Positions 47,320-55,832 of a stretch of DNA of 64,000 nucleotides are shown here, piece after piece; the stretch's first letter is position 1; every line of letters begins with the position of its first letter. The notes beneath the pieces are model-generated. The model did no database searches, was not told where the DNA came from, and saw nothing but the letters and a program-made list of their open reading frames with translations. The position numbers and the translations under genes are program-made. This DNA comes from Devosia crocina. Lineage in GTDB: Bacteria; Pseudomonadota; Alphaproteobacteria; Rhizobiales; Devosiaceae. Where the stretch lies: NCBI RefSeq assembly GCF_900116545.1, contig NZ_FPCK01000001.1, positions 930,001 to 994,000 of the forward strand, in the 5' to 3' direction.

Positions 47320-48759
47320 ATGACCGAACTGCACAAGAACCTGATCAACGGCGAGTGGGTGGGATCCGATGGGGTCGAGAACATCAACCCCTCCAATATC
47401 AAGGAAGTCGTGGGCGTTTATGCCCGCGCGACGGCTGAAGAAACCAAGCAGGCCATTGCTGCCGCCAAGGCCGCTTTCCCGGCATGGTCGCGTTCGGGCA
47501 TTCTCGAGCGGCACGCCATTCTGCGCAAGACGGCCGACGAAATCCTGGCGCGCAAGCAGGAACTGGGCGAGCTTCTGAGCCGCGAGGAAGGCAAGACGCT
47601 TCCCGAAGGTATCGGCGAAGTGACCCGTGCGGGCCAGATCTTCGACTTTTTCGCCGGTGAAGTGCTGCGCCTTGCCGGTGAAGTGCTGCCGTCCGTTCGT
47701 CCGGGCGTGGGTGTCGAAATCACCCGCGAGCCGATCGGGGTCATCGGCATCATCACGCCGTGGAATTTTCCGATCGCCATTCCGTCCTGGAAGATCGCGC
47801 CGGCGCTCGCCTATGGCAACACCGTCGTGATCAAGCCGGCTGACCTTGTACCGGCTTCCACCTGGGCTATCGTCGATATCCTGGTGCGTGCGGGCCTGCC
47901 TAAGGGCGTGCTGAACCTGGTGATGGGCAAGGGTTCAGTCGTGGGCCAGACCATGCTGGACAGCAAGGATGTGACCGCAATTTCGTTCACCGGTTCGGTG
48001 GGCACAGGCAAGCGCGTTGCCGCGGCTTCGATCGAGCATAATCGCAAGTTCCAGCTCGAAATGGGCGGCAAGAACCCGACCATCGTGCTCGATGATGCCG
48101 ATCTCAAGGTGGCTGTCGAAACCGTTGCGCAGTCGGCGTTCTTCTCGACCGGCCAGCGCTGCACGGCGGCTTCGCGCGTGATCGTGACCGAAGGCATCCA
48201 CGATGCATTCGTGGAGGCTTTGGCCGAGCGCACCCGCAATCTGCGCGTGGGTGATGCCCTTGATAAGAATACGGAAATCGGCCCCGTGGTCGATCCCAGC
48301 CAGCTCAAGCAGGACACCGACTATATCGAGATCGGCAAGGGCGAAGGCGCCAAGCTGGTAGCTGGTGGCGATCGCGTAACGTCGGCCAATGAAGGCTACT
48401 TCCTGCAGCCGACGCTCTTTACCGAGGCGACCAATTCGATGCGCATCGCGCGCGAGGAAATCTTCGGACCTGTGGCTGCCGTGATCAAGGTGAAGGATTA
48501 CGAAGAGGCGCTAGCAACTTCCAACGACACCGAATTCGGTCTTTCCGCCGGGATCGTCACCACCTCGCTCAAGCATGCGACGCACTTCAAGCGTAACTCG
48601 GAAGCGGGCATGGTGATGGTCAATGTGCCTACGGCTGGCGTCGATTTCCACGTGCCGTTCGGTGGTCGCAAGGGCTCGAGCTATGGTCCGCGCGAGCAGG
48701 GCCGGTACGCCGCCGAGTTCTTCACTGTGGTCAAGACCGCCTACACCGCCGCCGGCTAA
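47320..48759 (+). CDS. Aldehyde dehydrogenase (probable alpha-ketoglutaric semialdehyde dehydrogenase)
   Basis: The 479-aa NAD(P)-dependent enzyme has the catalytic Cys in FFSTGQRCTAASR, the general base Glu in FQLEMGGKNPTIV and the coenzyme loop in FTGSVGTGKRV. The N-terminal LINGEWVGSDGVENINPSN and C-terminal FGGRKGSSYGPREQG are characteristic of the KGSADH/AldB-like class. The upstream FAH gene suggests joint use in an oxidative pentose (Weimberg-type) pathway; a role as another semialdehyde dehydrogenase is possible. Closed by a strong terminator. Confidence 0.9.
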   Translation: MTELHKNLINGEWVGSDGVENINPSNIKEVVGVYARATAEETKQAIAAAKAAFPAWSRSGILERHAILRKTADEILARKQELGELLSREEGKTLPEGIGEVTRAGQIFDFFAGEVLRLAGEVLPSVRPGVGVEITREPIGVIGIITPWNFPIAIPSWKIAPALAYGNTVVIKPADLVPASTWAIVDILVRAGLPKGVLNLVMGKGSVVGQTMLDSKDVTAISFTGSVGTGKRVAAASIEHNRKFQLEMGGKNPTIVLDDADLKVAVETVAQSAFFSTGQRCTAASRVIVTEGIHDAFVEALAERTRNLRVGDALDKNTEIGPVVDPSQLKQDTDYIEIGKGEGAKLVAGGDRVTSANEGYFLQPTLFTEATNSMRIAREEIFGPVAAVIKVKDYEEALATSNDTEFGLSAGIVTTSLKHATHFKRNSEAGMVMVNVPTAGVDFHVPFGGRKGSSYGPREQGRYAAEFFTVVKTAYTAAG

Positions 48760-48781
48760 ACAGAGGCGCAGATTTGATGTG

Positions 48782-48810
48782 AAACGGGGCCCATTGGGCC
48801 CCGTTTTGTT
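48782..48810 (+). terminator. Terminator of the aldehyde dehydrogenase gene
   Basis: Stem AACGGGGCCC / GGGCCCCGTT with a 3-nt loop (ATT), then TTGTT. A convergent transporter gene ends 10 nt further on, so it may serve both. Confidence 0.88.
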
Positions 48811-48819
48811 AGCATCCGG

Positions 48820-49242
48820 TTAGCGCGACCGCTGGGTAAGCGCCATTCCGGCTATGATCAGGAGAACGCCGAGTGCGCTCGCCCAGACCGTCACGGGTGC
48901 GCCGCGCACAAGGTCGAAAATCACGCCCGAAACCATCTGGCCGGAGATGACCAACAAGGTCGAATTGACCGCGCCGATGCGCGTGATGAGCCAGGAGCCG
49001 GAAGCGACGAAAACGACGCCGATGGCGCCGCCGAGATAGATCCACCAGGGGAAGGTGGCGATGTCGGCCGGAATGAAATTGCCCAAGGCGAGGCCGAGTA
49101 CGGTCAGCACCACGGCGCCAATGATGTGATTCCAGAACGAGGAAATCATCGGAGTGGTCGAGAGGGAGAGACGGCCGTTGACCTGGCGGCTGAGGATGAC
49201 GAGGAGGCCGGCTGCGAAGGCGGCCACGATGGGCAGGATCAT
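48820..49242 (-). CDS. DMT-family transporter half, DUF606/YdcZ type (second gene)
   Basis: The 140-aa protein has five membrane segments and matches DUF606 (YdcZ), a half-size drug/metabolite transporter. Features: SRQVNGRLSLSTTPMISSFWNH and GGAIGVVFVASGSWLITRIG. Half-transporters of this type work as pairs, usually encoded side by side. Its ATG overlaps the stop of the other half (ATGA). Confidence 0.9.
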   Translation of the reverse strand: MILPIVAAFAAGLLVILSRQVNGRLSLSTTPMISSFWNHIIGAVVLTVLGLALGNFIPADIATFPWWIYLGGAIGVVFVASGSWLITRIGAVNSTLLVISGQMVSGVIFDLVRGAPVTVWASALGVLLIIAGMALTQRSR

Positions 49243-49736
49243 GCGGCACCCAATCCGAACAGGATGATGAGAAGGGAGCCGGCAGCAATGAGGATGACCG
49301 CGCCAGCGTCGCGCAGGTCGAGCCGGCGCCGGGGGAGGCCGAGGAGGCCCCAGAAATCGGCGGCGAGCGACAGGACGACCTGTCCGGCGAGACCCAGCGC
49401 CAGAGTGCCCGCAAGGGCGAGGGGGGAGTTTACCGCTGTCGAAGTCAGCATCACCGTGACTGCGCCGCACACCCCTCCGAGATAGGACCAGAGCGGCGGC
49501 TGGCCGTACGTGACGGTGGCGGTTTGCGCTTCGGCGCGCTGTCGGCGCCAGATCAGGGCTAGCAGTATGACGGCGACGACGGTGCCGACCGTGTGAGCGA
49601 TCCAGGAAGAGAAAAGGGCGCCGCCATAGCGGCCGGCTTCGCCATTGATGAAAATGGCGAGCGTGAGCAGGCATCCGCTCCCGAAGGCGGCAACCAGATG
49701 CAGCGGATTGGTCCGCTGGGGCGTCGAGGAGGTCAT
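49239..49736 (-). CDS. DMT-family transporter half, DUF606/YdcZ type (first gene)
   Basis: The 165-aa protein has five membrane segments (PLHLVAAFGSGCLLTLAIFIN onward) and is the paralogous partner of the next gene, likely forming a heterodimer. NGEAGRYGGALFSSWIAHTVGT corresponds to the second half's NGRLSLS..SSFWNHIIG region. The start at 49736 is the ATG nearest the first membrane segment; upstream in-frame codons are not membrane-like. Substrate unknown. Confidence 0.88.
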   Translation of the reverse strand: MTSSTPQRTNPLHLVAAFGSGCLLTLAIFINGEAGRYGGALFSSWIAHTVGTVVAVILLALIWRRQRAEAQTATVTYGQPPLWSYLGGVCGAVTVMLTSTAVNSPLALAGTLALGLAGQVVLSLAADFWGLLGLPRRRLDLRDAGAVILIAAGSLLIILFGLGAA

Positions 49737-49950
49737 CAGGGGAAGATCCGAGTCGGAGGTCGGCGCAGTGTAGCGGCAAGCGGCGAGGGAAGGAAACGTT
49801 GGCGGTCGAGTGAAGGAGCCCCCACCTGACCTCACAACAGAAAAGGGGAAGGGATCGTGCGGTGGCTCACGGGCACTCTTTCGCGAACGAGATGCGGCTT
49901 GCTTTAGGATGTTTGGTGAACCATGAGAGGGGAAGGAGTTTTAAGCAACC

Positions 49951-51582
49951 ATGACAGAGCGCGCGTCCATTCTTGCGCCCTTCCGCCACGACACGTTTCG
50001 CATGTTGTGGCTGGGCACGCTGATTTCCAATCTGGGGGGATTGGTGCAGGCGGTGGGCGCGGGGTGGATGATGACGACGCTGACCACCTCGCACAATATG
50101 GTGGCGCTGGTGCAGGCCTCGAACACGCTGCCGATCATGGTTTTTTCGATCGCAGCGGGCGCTCTTGCGGATAATTTCGACCGGCGCAGCGTGATGCTGG
50201 TGGCCCAGTGCGGGATGGCGATGGTGTCGCTGGCCCTTGCGGTGACGGCATTCATGGGATTGCTCAATCCCTGGCTGCTCCTGACCTTCACCTTTCTGAT
50301 CGGCTGCGGCACGGCGCTGTTCAACCCATCCTGGCAGGCGAGCATGGGCGATATCGTGCCGCGCGAGGATCTGGCGGGGGCGGTAACGCTGAACGCCATG
50401 GGCTTCAACATGATGCGCAGCGTGGGACCGGCGGTAGGCGGGCTGATCGTGGCCTTTGCGGGGGCGAGCGCTGCCTTTGCGGTGAATGCGGCGACCTATA
50501 TGGGCCTGATCGCAGCCTTGCTGCGCTGGAAACCGGAACGGAGCAAGCCGCGCTTGCCGCGCGAAACGCTCGGGAGCGCCATGGGCGCGGGTATTCGCTA
50601 TGTCTCAATGTCGCCGAACCTGCTGACGGTGTTGTTTCGCGGGCTTCTGTTCGGCTTTGCGGCCATTGTGGTGCTCGCTCTGCTGCCGGTCGTTGCAGAG
50701 CAATATGTGGGCGGCGGCGCGCTGGTTTATGGAACGCTGCTCGGAGCGTTTGGGCTTGGCGCCATCGGCGGGGCGTTTTTGAACGGTCGGATGCGCGCGC
50801 GCTTCGGCAATGAAGCGATCGTGCGGCTTGCTTCGCTCGGCTTTGCCGCGGCGATGGTGGGGCTGGCCTTCAGCCGGGATCCGCTACTCAGCCACTTCGT
50901 GCTCTTGCCGGCGGGCGCCTGCTGGGTGTTGTCCCTGTCGCTCTTCAATGTCTCGATCCAGCTTTCCGCGCCGCGCTGGGTGGTGGGGCGAGCACTCTCG
51001 CTCTATCAGACGGCGACCTTCGGCGGCATGGCCGCAGGCAGCTGGATCTGGGGCATCACGGCGGATGCCTGGGGTCCGAACTGGGCACTGGTGGCGGCGG
51101 CCTGCGTGCTGGTGCTGTGCGCTGCCGTGGGCCTGCGCCTGCCTTTGCCGCAGTTCAACGATCGCGATCTCAACCCGCTCGATACGTTTAACGAGCCGAT
51201 GCTGAAGCTCGACCTGCGGCCGCGCAGCGGGCCGATCCTGATCATGGTGGATTATCGGATCGCCCAGAGCGATATCCCGCGCTTTCTCGGGCTGATGAGC
51301 GAGAGGCGGCGCATTCGCATCCGCGACGGGGCAAGGCAGTGGTCGCTGCTGCGCGATCTCGAACAGCCTGACCTGTGGGTCGAAAGCTACCACGTGCCGA
51401 CATGGGTCGACTATGTGCGCCACAACCTGCGGCGCACCAAGGCCGATGCCGACAATATCGAGCAGTTGCGGGCACTACATCAGGGCGCGGACCTGCCGGT
51501 GGTGCACCGGATGATCGAACGGCAGACCGTGCCGCTCGATGATCGCACGCCGCTGCGCGACAGCCCGGAAGTGGCACCATAG
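49951..51582 (+). CDS. MFS transporter with C-terminal soluble domain
   Basis: The 543-aa protein has an MFS_3 (EntS-like) part of about 400 residues with 11-12 membrane segments (FRMLWLGTLISNLGGLVQAVG; GALADNFDRRSVMLV) and a soluble C-terminal domain of about 130 residues (PILIMVDYRIAQSDIPRFLGLM...). The extra domain resembles the dimeric alpha/beta barrel of antibiotic monooxygenase-like folds and occurs fused to MFS transporters in proteobacteria. Substrate unknown. The next gene begins at the base after its stop. Confidence 0.9.
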   Translation: MTERASILAPFRHDTFRMLWLGTLISNLGGLVQAVGAGWMMTTLTTSHNMVALVQASNTLPIMVFSIAAGALADNFDRRSVMLVAQCGMAMVSLALAVTAFMGLLNPWLLLTFTFLIGCGTALFNPSWQASMGDIVPREDLAGAVTLNAMGFNMMRSVGPAVGGLIVAFAGASAAFAVNAATYMGLIAALLRWKPERSKPRLPRETLGSAMGAGIRYVSMSPNLLTVLFRGLLFGFAAIVVLALLPVVAEQYVGGGALVYGTLLGAFGLGAIGGAFLNGRMRARFGNEAIVRLASLGFAAAMVGLAFSRDPLLSHFVLLPAGACWVLSLSLFNVSIQLSAPRWVVGRALSLYQTATFGGMAAGSWIWGITADAWGPNWALVAAACVLVLCAAVGLRLPLPQFNDRDLNPLDTFNEPMLKLDLRPRSGPILIMVDYRIAQSDIPRFLGLMSERRRIRIRDGARQWSLLRDLEQPDLWVESYHVPTWVDYVRHNLRRTKADADNIEQLRALHQGADLPVVHRMIERQTVPLDDRTPLRDSPEVAP

Positions 51583-52044
51583 ATGGTCGCGGTTTTCGTG
51601 GATGCCGATGCCTGTCCGGTCAAGGACGAAGCGCTTCGCGTTGCCGAGCGACATGGCCTCGTGATCACCTATGTCGCCAATTTCGGGCTCAGGCCCTCGC
51701 GCGACCCCATGGTGCGGCACGTGATGGTGCCGCAGGGGGCGGATGCGGCAGATGACTGGATCGTGGACCATGCAGAAATGGGCGATGTGGTCGTAACCTC
51801 GGACATTCCCCTTGCAAGCCGGGTGCTTGCCAAAGGGGCTGTCGCGATCGGGCCGGCCGGGAAGCTCTTTACCGCCGACTCCATAGGCATGGCGCTGGCC
51901 ATGCGCGATCTCAACCAGCACCTGCGGGAAACCGGCGAGAGCCGGGGGCTCAATGCCAGCTTCACCGCCAAAGACCGCTCGCGTTTCCTGCAGGAATTCG
52001 ACGCTTTGATCCAAAGGGCAAAGCGCGACGCGGCAGGGGCCTGA
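51583..52044 (+). CDS. YaiI/YqxD family (DUF188) protein
   Basis: The 153-aa protein matches UPF0178/YaiI, a PIN-like fold. Conserved acidic positions lie in VFVDADACPVKDEAL, GADAADDWIVDH and VVTSDIPLASRVLAKGA. PIN-like architecture suggests nuclease activity, but none is established. The start is immediate after the MFS stop, so translation is coupled. Confidence 0.92.
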   Translation: MVAVFVDADACPVKDEALRVAERHGLVITYVANFGLRPSRDPMVRHVMVPQGADAADDWIVDHAEMGDVVVTSDIPLASRVLAKGAVAIGPAGKLFTADSIGMALAMRDLNQHLRETGESRGLNASFTAKDRSRFLQEFDALIQRAKRDAAGA

Positions 52045-52248
52045 GGCGATTTGCGGCGCCAGCCTTGACTTTGACGTATTCAACACCGATTATCTGATCA
52101 CACGTTTTCTGCCCATGTTGGCGATCTACCTATCGGCCCGGCCGATTTTGGCTTTCCTTCGAAACTGCAAACGTTATCTCATTCCCTGTGCGTGCTGCAC
52201 CGGGAACTCCATCGCTTGCATAGTCGCGAGCCCAATCCTGAGGACGCC

Positions 52249-52455
52249 ATGATCAACGGCACCGTAAAATTTTTCAACACTACAAAGGGCTTCGGCTTCA
52301 TCTCGCCTGACAATGGCGGCAAGGATGCCTTTGTCCATATCTCCGCTCTCGAGCGCGCCGGCATTTCCGGCCTGGCCGATGGGCAGAAGGTCACGTTCGA
52401 CCTTGACAAGGGCCGCGATGGCCGCGAGTCCGCTGTCAACGTGCAGCTGGCCTGA
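52249..52455 (+). CDS. Cold shock protein, second copy
   Basis: The 68-aa protein is one cold shock domain with RNP1 (KGFGFIS) and RNP2 (DAFVHIS). The start MINGTVKFFNTTKGFG at 52249 excludes an open N-terminal extension with no family match. About 200 bases of 5' region without another gene precede it, again leader-like. Two small rhizobial genes follow at 52501 and 52904 on the same strand. Confidence 0.95.
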   Translation: MINGTVKFFNTTKGFGFISPDNGGKDAFVHISALERAGISGLADGQKVTFDLDKGRDGRESAVNVQLA

Positions 52456-52500
52456 TTTCGGCCGGGGCAGCCAGCCTGCCCCGCCAACAAGGAACGTCTG

Positions 52501-52755
52501 ATGTCTCATCGGTACATTATCGGCCAGATGCTCGAGCTGCGTTCCGCACCCCGACACAGCAACAGGCCCTCTGGCCCTTGCGAAGTCATTTCTCGCCTGC
52601 CGCATGAAAACGGACCGGTGCTCTACCGGGTCCGGTCACAGGGCGAGAGCATCGAGCGCGTTGTCGAAGAGGGCGACCTTTCGCCCAGCGACGCGCGCAA
52701 ACCGGCAGAAAGCGAACGCGCAACCGCGTTCAGCATCGCCATCACCAAGCGGTAA
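52501..52755 (+). CDS. Small conserved hypothetical protein
   Basis: The 84-aa soluble protein (MSHRYIIGQMLELRSAPRHS) has a compact beta-rich pattern with RPSGPCEVISRLPHENGPVLYRVRS and an acidic ERVVEEGDLSPS. Close relatives of this small protein occur in rhizobia. It follows the cold shock gene by 45 nt with a usable SD (AAGGA), so it may be part of a cold or stress message. No function is known. Confidence 0.72.
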   Translation: MSHRYIIGQMLELRSAPRHSNRPSGPCEVISRLPHENGPVLYRVRSQGESIERVVEEGDLSPSDARKPAESERATAFSIAITKR

Positions 52756-52903
52756 GCGCCTTAACGCGCCAGCTGTCTTCGAGCGCCGGAGCCGAAAGGC
52801 TCTGTCATGCGCTTGAGACATTGCGCGCGCCAATATGAGCCAGCCCGCTGCCGCCGCGAGTCGCGGCGCGCCAGAACCGGCACAAGCCGGCAGAAAGTTT
52901 GAC

Positions 52904-53155
52904 ATGAATACGCATAATCTCAGCGCTCCGGGCCATCTGTTCCTCGGGAGCGACATCCAGACCGCCCGCGCCCTCGGCGCCCGGCGCTTTTCCTCGGCTG
53001 CAAAGGCCGTCCGCTTCGCCATGGAACAGGCAGCACCCGTGAGCCTGCGCGGTGCGATGCTGCTGGTGGGCGAAGAATCCCTGGGGCCGGACCAGATCCG
53101 TTCGCTGCATCGGCAGATGGAAAAGATCGGCCAGGCGCGCCGGTCGCACCAATAG
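52904..53155 (+). CDS. Small conserved hypothetical protein
   Basis: The 83-aa protein (MNTHNLSAPGHLFLGSDIQT) has helix-rich ARRFSSAAKAVRFAMEQ and a C-terminal helix DQIRSLHRQMEKIGQ. An upstream ATG would add 23 Ala/Pro-rich residues with no similarity to the rest. The gene stands between the cold shock cluster and rpsU and ends at the shared terminator. Function unknown. Confidence 0.68.
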   Translation: MNTHNLSAPGHLFLGSDIQTARALGARRFSSAAKAVRFAMEQAAPVSLRGAMLLVGEESLGPDQIRSLHRQMEKIGQARRSHQ

Positions 53156-53180
53156 AAACGCCGGCCATAATGGCCGGCGC
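53155..53180 (-). terminator. Terminator of rpsU
   Basis: Perfect 9-bp stem CGCCGGCCA / TGGCCGGCG (53159-53167/53171-53179) with a 3-nt loop, followed on the minus strand by TTTCTATT. Confidence 0.75.
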
Positions 53181-53207
53181 ATTCAGTCCCTAATCCGAGC
53201 GGAAGGC

Positions 53208-53450
53208 TCAGCGCTTGAAGGCGCCAGCCGGACGCTTGGGAGCGGCGATCAGACCTTCGCGGATGGCCTGCTTGCGAGCCGCCTTGCGATTGCGACGAAC
53301 GGCCTCGGCCTTCTTGCGCACGCGCTCCTCGGAGGGCTTCTCGAAATACTTGCGGAGTTTCATCTCACGGAAGACGCCCTCGCGCTGAAGACGCTTCTTG
53401 AGAACACGAAGGGCTTGGTCGACGTTGTTGTCGCGTACCTGAACCTGCAA
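53208..53450 (-). CDS. rpsU: 30S ribosomal protein S21
   Basis: The 80-aa protein is S21, which binds near the anti-Shine-Dalgarno end of 16S rRNA and aids initiation. The signature [20 protein letters not shown] and [18 protein letters not shown] are clear, with a basic C-terminal tail ([12 protein letters not shown]). Length is typical of alphaproteobacteria, where S21 is longer than in E. coli. Not linked to dnaG/rpoD here. Confidence 0.97.
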   Translation of the reverse strand: MQVQVRDNNVDQALRVLKKRLQREGVFREMKLRKYFEKPSEERVRKKAEAVRRNRKAARKQAIREGLIAAPKRPAGAFKR

Positions 53451-53572
53451 AAATAATTCCTAACTTGATGCTCGCCCCGGCCGACGTGGCGGGCGGAGCC
53501 GACCAGACGATCGGTGCCCCGTGACTATCAGCCTCGGGCGGCGATGCCAACCCTGACCGGCGAAGTAGCGGT

Positions 53573-54499
53573 TTATGCGGCCTGGCTGCCCACCGCTTGC
53601 TTGACGGCGATGTTCGCCATGGCCAGTGCCGCCTCGCGTGTCTTGGCGGCGGCAATGAAACGACCATTGTGGCAGAAGGTTGCGCCTTGCACCCCGCACG
53701 CCGCTTCGAGATCGCCATTCACAAGGCCTGCCCAGGCCGCAGGCAGATCGGCGCGCAGTTCAAAACCTTCCTCGGAGCGGCGGATGCCGGTGAGGCACCA
53801 ATCCTTGTCGCGCGGATGGACCACAAACAGCAGGTGGTCGGCGCCAGCTTTCACCACGGCGGCGCGGAAAGGCATGCCCATGGGCAGTTCCAGCACCTGG
53901 TCCGATCCGGCGGCGGCAATGGCGGCGAGAACCAGCGCTTCGGCGCGCAGCTTGGCAGCGTTGCGGGCAATGCCGGCTTCGACGAAGCTGCGGGCGACGA
54001 CGAGCGCGGCATGGAAGGCGCGCCGGTCGGCATCGGGGTCGGTGTCGTCGAAATCAGGCTTGAGAGTCTCGAGCAGCGAGGACAGCGAGAGGCCGGCAAG
54101 CGGCCCGGTTGGGCTGAGGGCGCCGTTGTCGACAAGATCTATGGGCAGAACGAAACTGGTATCGAAGGCTGTGTGCACGGCTTCGATATGGTCGGAAGGC
54201 ACGCCGAGCGCGGCGATATAGTCGCGGCCAAAATGCTTCCAGACAAGCCCGAAGGAGCTATAGGGCTGGCCATCGTCGCGCCTGGGTGCGCCGCGCTGGT
54301 GATGATCAAAGATATTGGCCGCCGCGTCATAGGCGCCGCCCACATCGTAGATGATGCGGCCGGGGGCGGGGGTGATCCAGTCGGGCGAGCGGGAACGCAC
54401 GATTTCGGCTTCAGGGAAAAGCCGGGTCAGCACCACGCTCGACAAAAGTTCATCGGCATGGAAGCCACCCGAATGGGTGACGAGGTGAGTGACGGACAT
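53573..54499 (-). CDS. MYG1-family protein (UPF0160)
   Basis: The 308-aa protein matches MYG1, a DHH-like phosphoesterase family first known from eukaryotes. Metal-binding motifs are THSGGFHADELLSS at the N-terminus and YDVGGAYD...FDHHQRG. Eukaryotic MYG1 is an RNA 3'-5' exonuclease; the bacterial role is untested. Bacterial copies are scattered, so this is of interest as a possible exonuclease in RNA turnover. Starts at 54499. Confidence 0.9.
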   Translation of the reverse strand: MSVTHLVTHSGGFHADELLSSVVLTRLFPEAEIVRSRSPDWITPAPGRIIYDVGGAYDAAANIFDHHQRGAPRRDDGQPYSSFGLVWKHFGRDYIAALGVPSDHIEAVHTAFDTSFVLPIDLVDNGALSPTGPLAGLSLSSLLETLKPDFDDTDPDADRRAFHAALVVARSFVEAGIARNAAKLRAEALVLAAIAAAGSDQVLELPMGMPFRAAVVKAGADHLLFVVHPRDKDWCLTGIRRSEEGFELRADLPAAWAGLVNGDLEAACGVQGATFCHNGRFIAAAKTREAALAMANIAVKQAVGSQAA

Positions 54500-54686
54500 G
54501 CCAGAAGGGCCTTTGCTGGGGCTGCGCTCGGTGCCGCACAGCTAGCCTGCTTCGCACCAAACTTGCAATGGTAACTATCCGGTAAGGTCTCCTTTAACCG
54601 TTTCGCTCTATGCCTGAACAGATAAGCTGCGGGACGTTACCCAAGGCATTGGGCGCCGCCTCGCCGGCCCAAACCATGGGGACGCC

Positions 54687-55826
54687 ATGATCAGCCTTTA
54701 TTGGGTGGCGACAGGGGGCTTTGCCTTCCTGTCCTTGTTGTGTTTTTGCGTGTTCATTGGGATGCGCCGCATGACCTCGCTCGGCTGGCTGGCAGCGACC
54801 ATGGTGCTGGGGACCATCGAGACGCTGTTTCTAGCGGAGATGGACACGAGTGCCACAAGCTCCGTGGTGGTGACCATGCTGACCCCGCTTGTTTATCTGT
54901 GCTTCGCGCAGGCTGTGCGGGCGGTTCTCAACCAGCGCCACCAGAACTGGCCGATTTATGGTGCGGTGCTGGCCCTTTCGATCGGCTCGGTGGTGCTTAA
55001 GCTGACTGGCGTGCCGTTTGTGTCGCGGACGAGTGTGTTTCAGTTGGCGTGTGCGCTGGCGGTGCTTGACATCGTGCAGCGGCTTTATGTTCACCGGGTC
55101 CGCGGGGGGCTCGAATGGGCGCTGCTTGCCGTTATGGTCGTGATGATGGGCGTTTATGTTTTTCGCGGCGTCACCTATCCGTTTATCTATCCCATGGGAA
55201 CGGAGTATAGCGCGATCCGTGCGGGCGGAGCGGAGCGGATGACGCTCACGATTTCGGCGCTGTGCTCGGTTGTGGCGGTGTTCGTGCTGCTGGCGCAGAT
55301 CATCAACGGGGTGATCGTGACCTATCGGCTGCGCTCGGAAAGCGACAGCCTGACCGGATTGCTCAACCATCAGGCGTTTTACCGGGTCGCTTCGCGCGCC
55401 GGGAAGACCGGCGGCAGCGTCGTCGTGTGCGATCTCGACTATTTCAAGTCCATCAATGACCGGTTTGGGCATCAGGCGGGCGATGTCGCCCTGTGCGCCT
55501 TTGCCGATCTCCTGCAGGCCAGCGGCTATCAGGCGGGGCGTGTGGGGGGCGAGGAATTCGCGCTGATCGTGCCAGGCCTGAGCCCGATGGCCGCAAAGAT
55601 CGAGGCGGAGCGACTGCGCAAGCGGCTGAGCGACCTCGATCTTGCCGACATGCCGGGCGATCTGCGGATCACCGCAAGTTTCGGCGTTGCGGGCTATGAA
55701 CCGGGCGAGGAGCCGCGGCAGGCTTTTTCACGCGCCGACGCTGCGCTCTACCGCGCGAAGGCCCAGGGGCGGAACACGGTTGTGGTTTCCGAGCCCGCGC
55801 CGGAGCAGAAGGTCGCGGCGGCCTGA
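54687..55826 (+). CDS. Membrane diguanylate cyclase without an inhibitory site
   Basis: The 379-aa protein has six membrane segments in its first 210 residues and a GGDEF domain with active-site GGEEF, DSLTGLLNHQAFYRV and CDLDYFKSINDRFGH. The residues before GGEEF (SGYQAGRV) give no RxxD site, so product feedback as in the enzyme at 28884 is not expected. Cyclic di-GMP synthesis is inferred. GGG-AC region SD is modest. It diverges from MYG1. Confidence 0.92.
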   Translation: MISLYWVATGGFAFLSLLCFCVFIGMRRMTSLGWLAATMVLGTIETLFLAEMDTSATSSVVVTMLTPLVYLCFAQAVRAVLNQRHQNWPIYGAVLALSIGSVVLKLTGVPFVSRTSVFQLACALAVLDIVQRLYVHRVRGGLEWALLAVMVVMMGVYVFRGVTYPFIYPMGTEYSAIRAGGAERMTLTISALCSVVAVFVLLAQIINGVIVTYRLRSESDSLTGLLNHQAFYRVASRAGKTGGSVVVCDLDYFKSINDRFGHQAGDVALCAFADLLQASGYQAGRVGGEEFALIVPGLSPMAAKIEAERLRKRLSDLDLADMPGDLRITASFGVAGYEPGEEPRQAFSRADAALYRAKAQGRNTVVVSEPAPEQKVAAA

Positions 55827-55832
55827 GGGATT

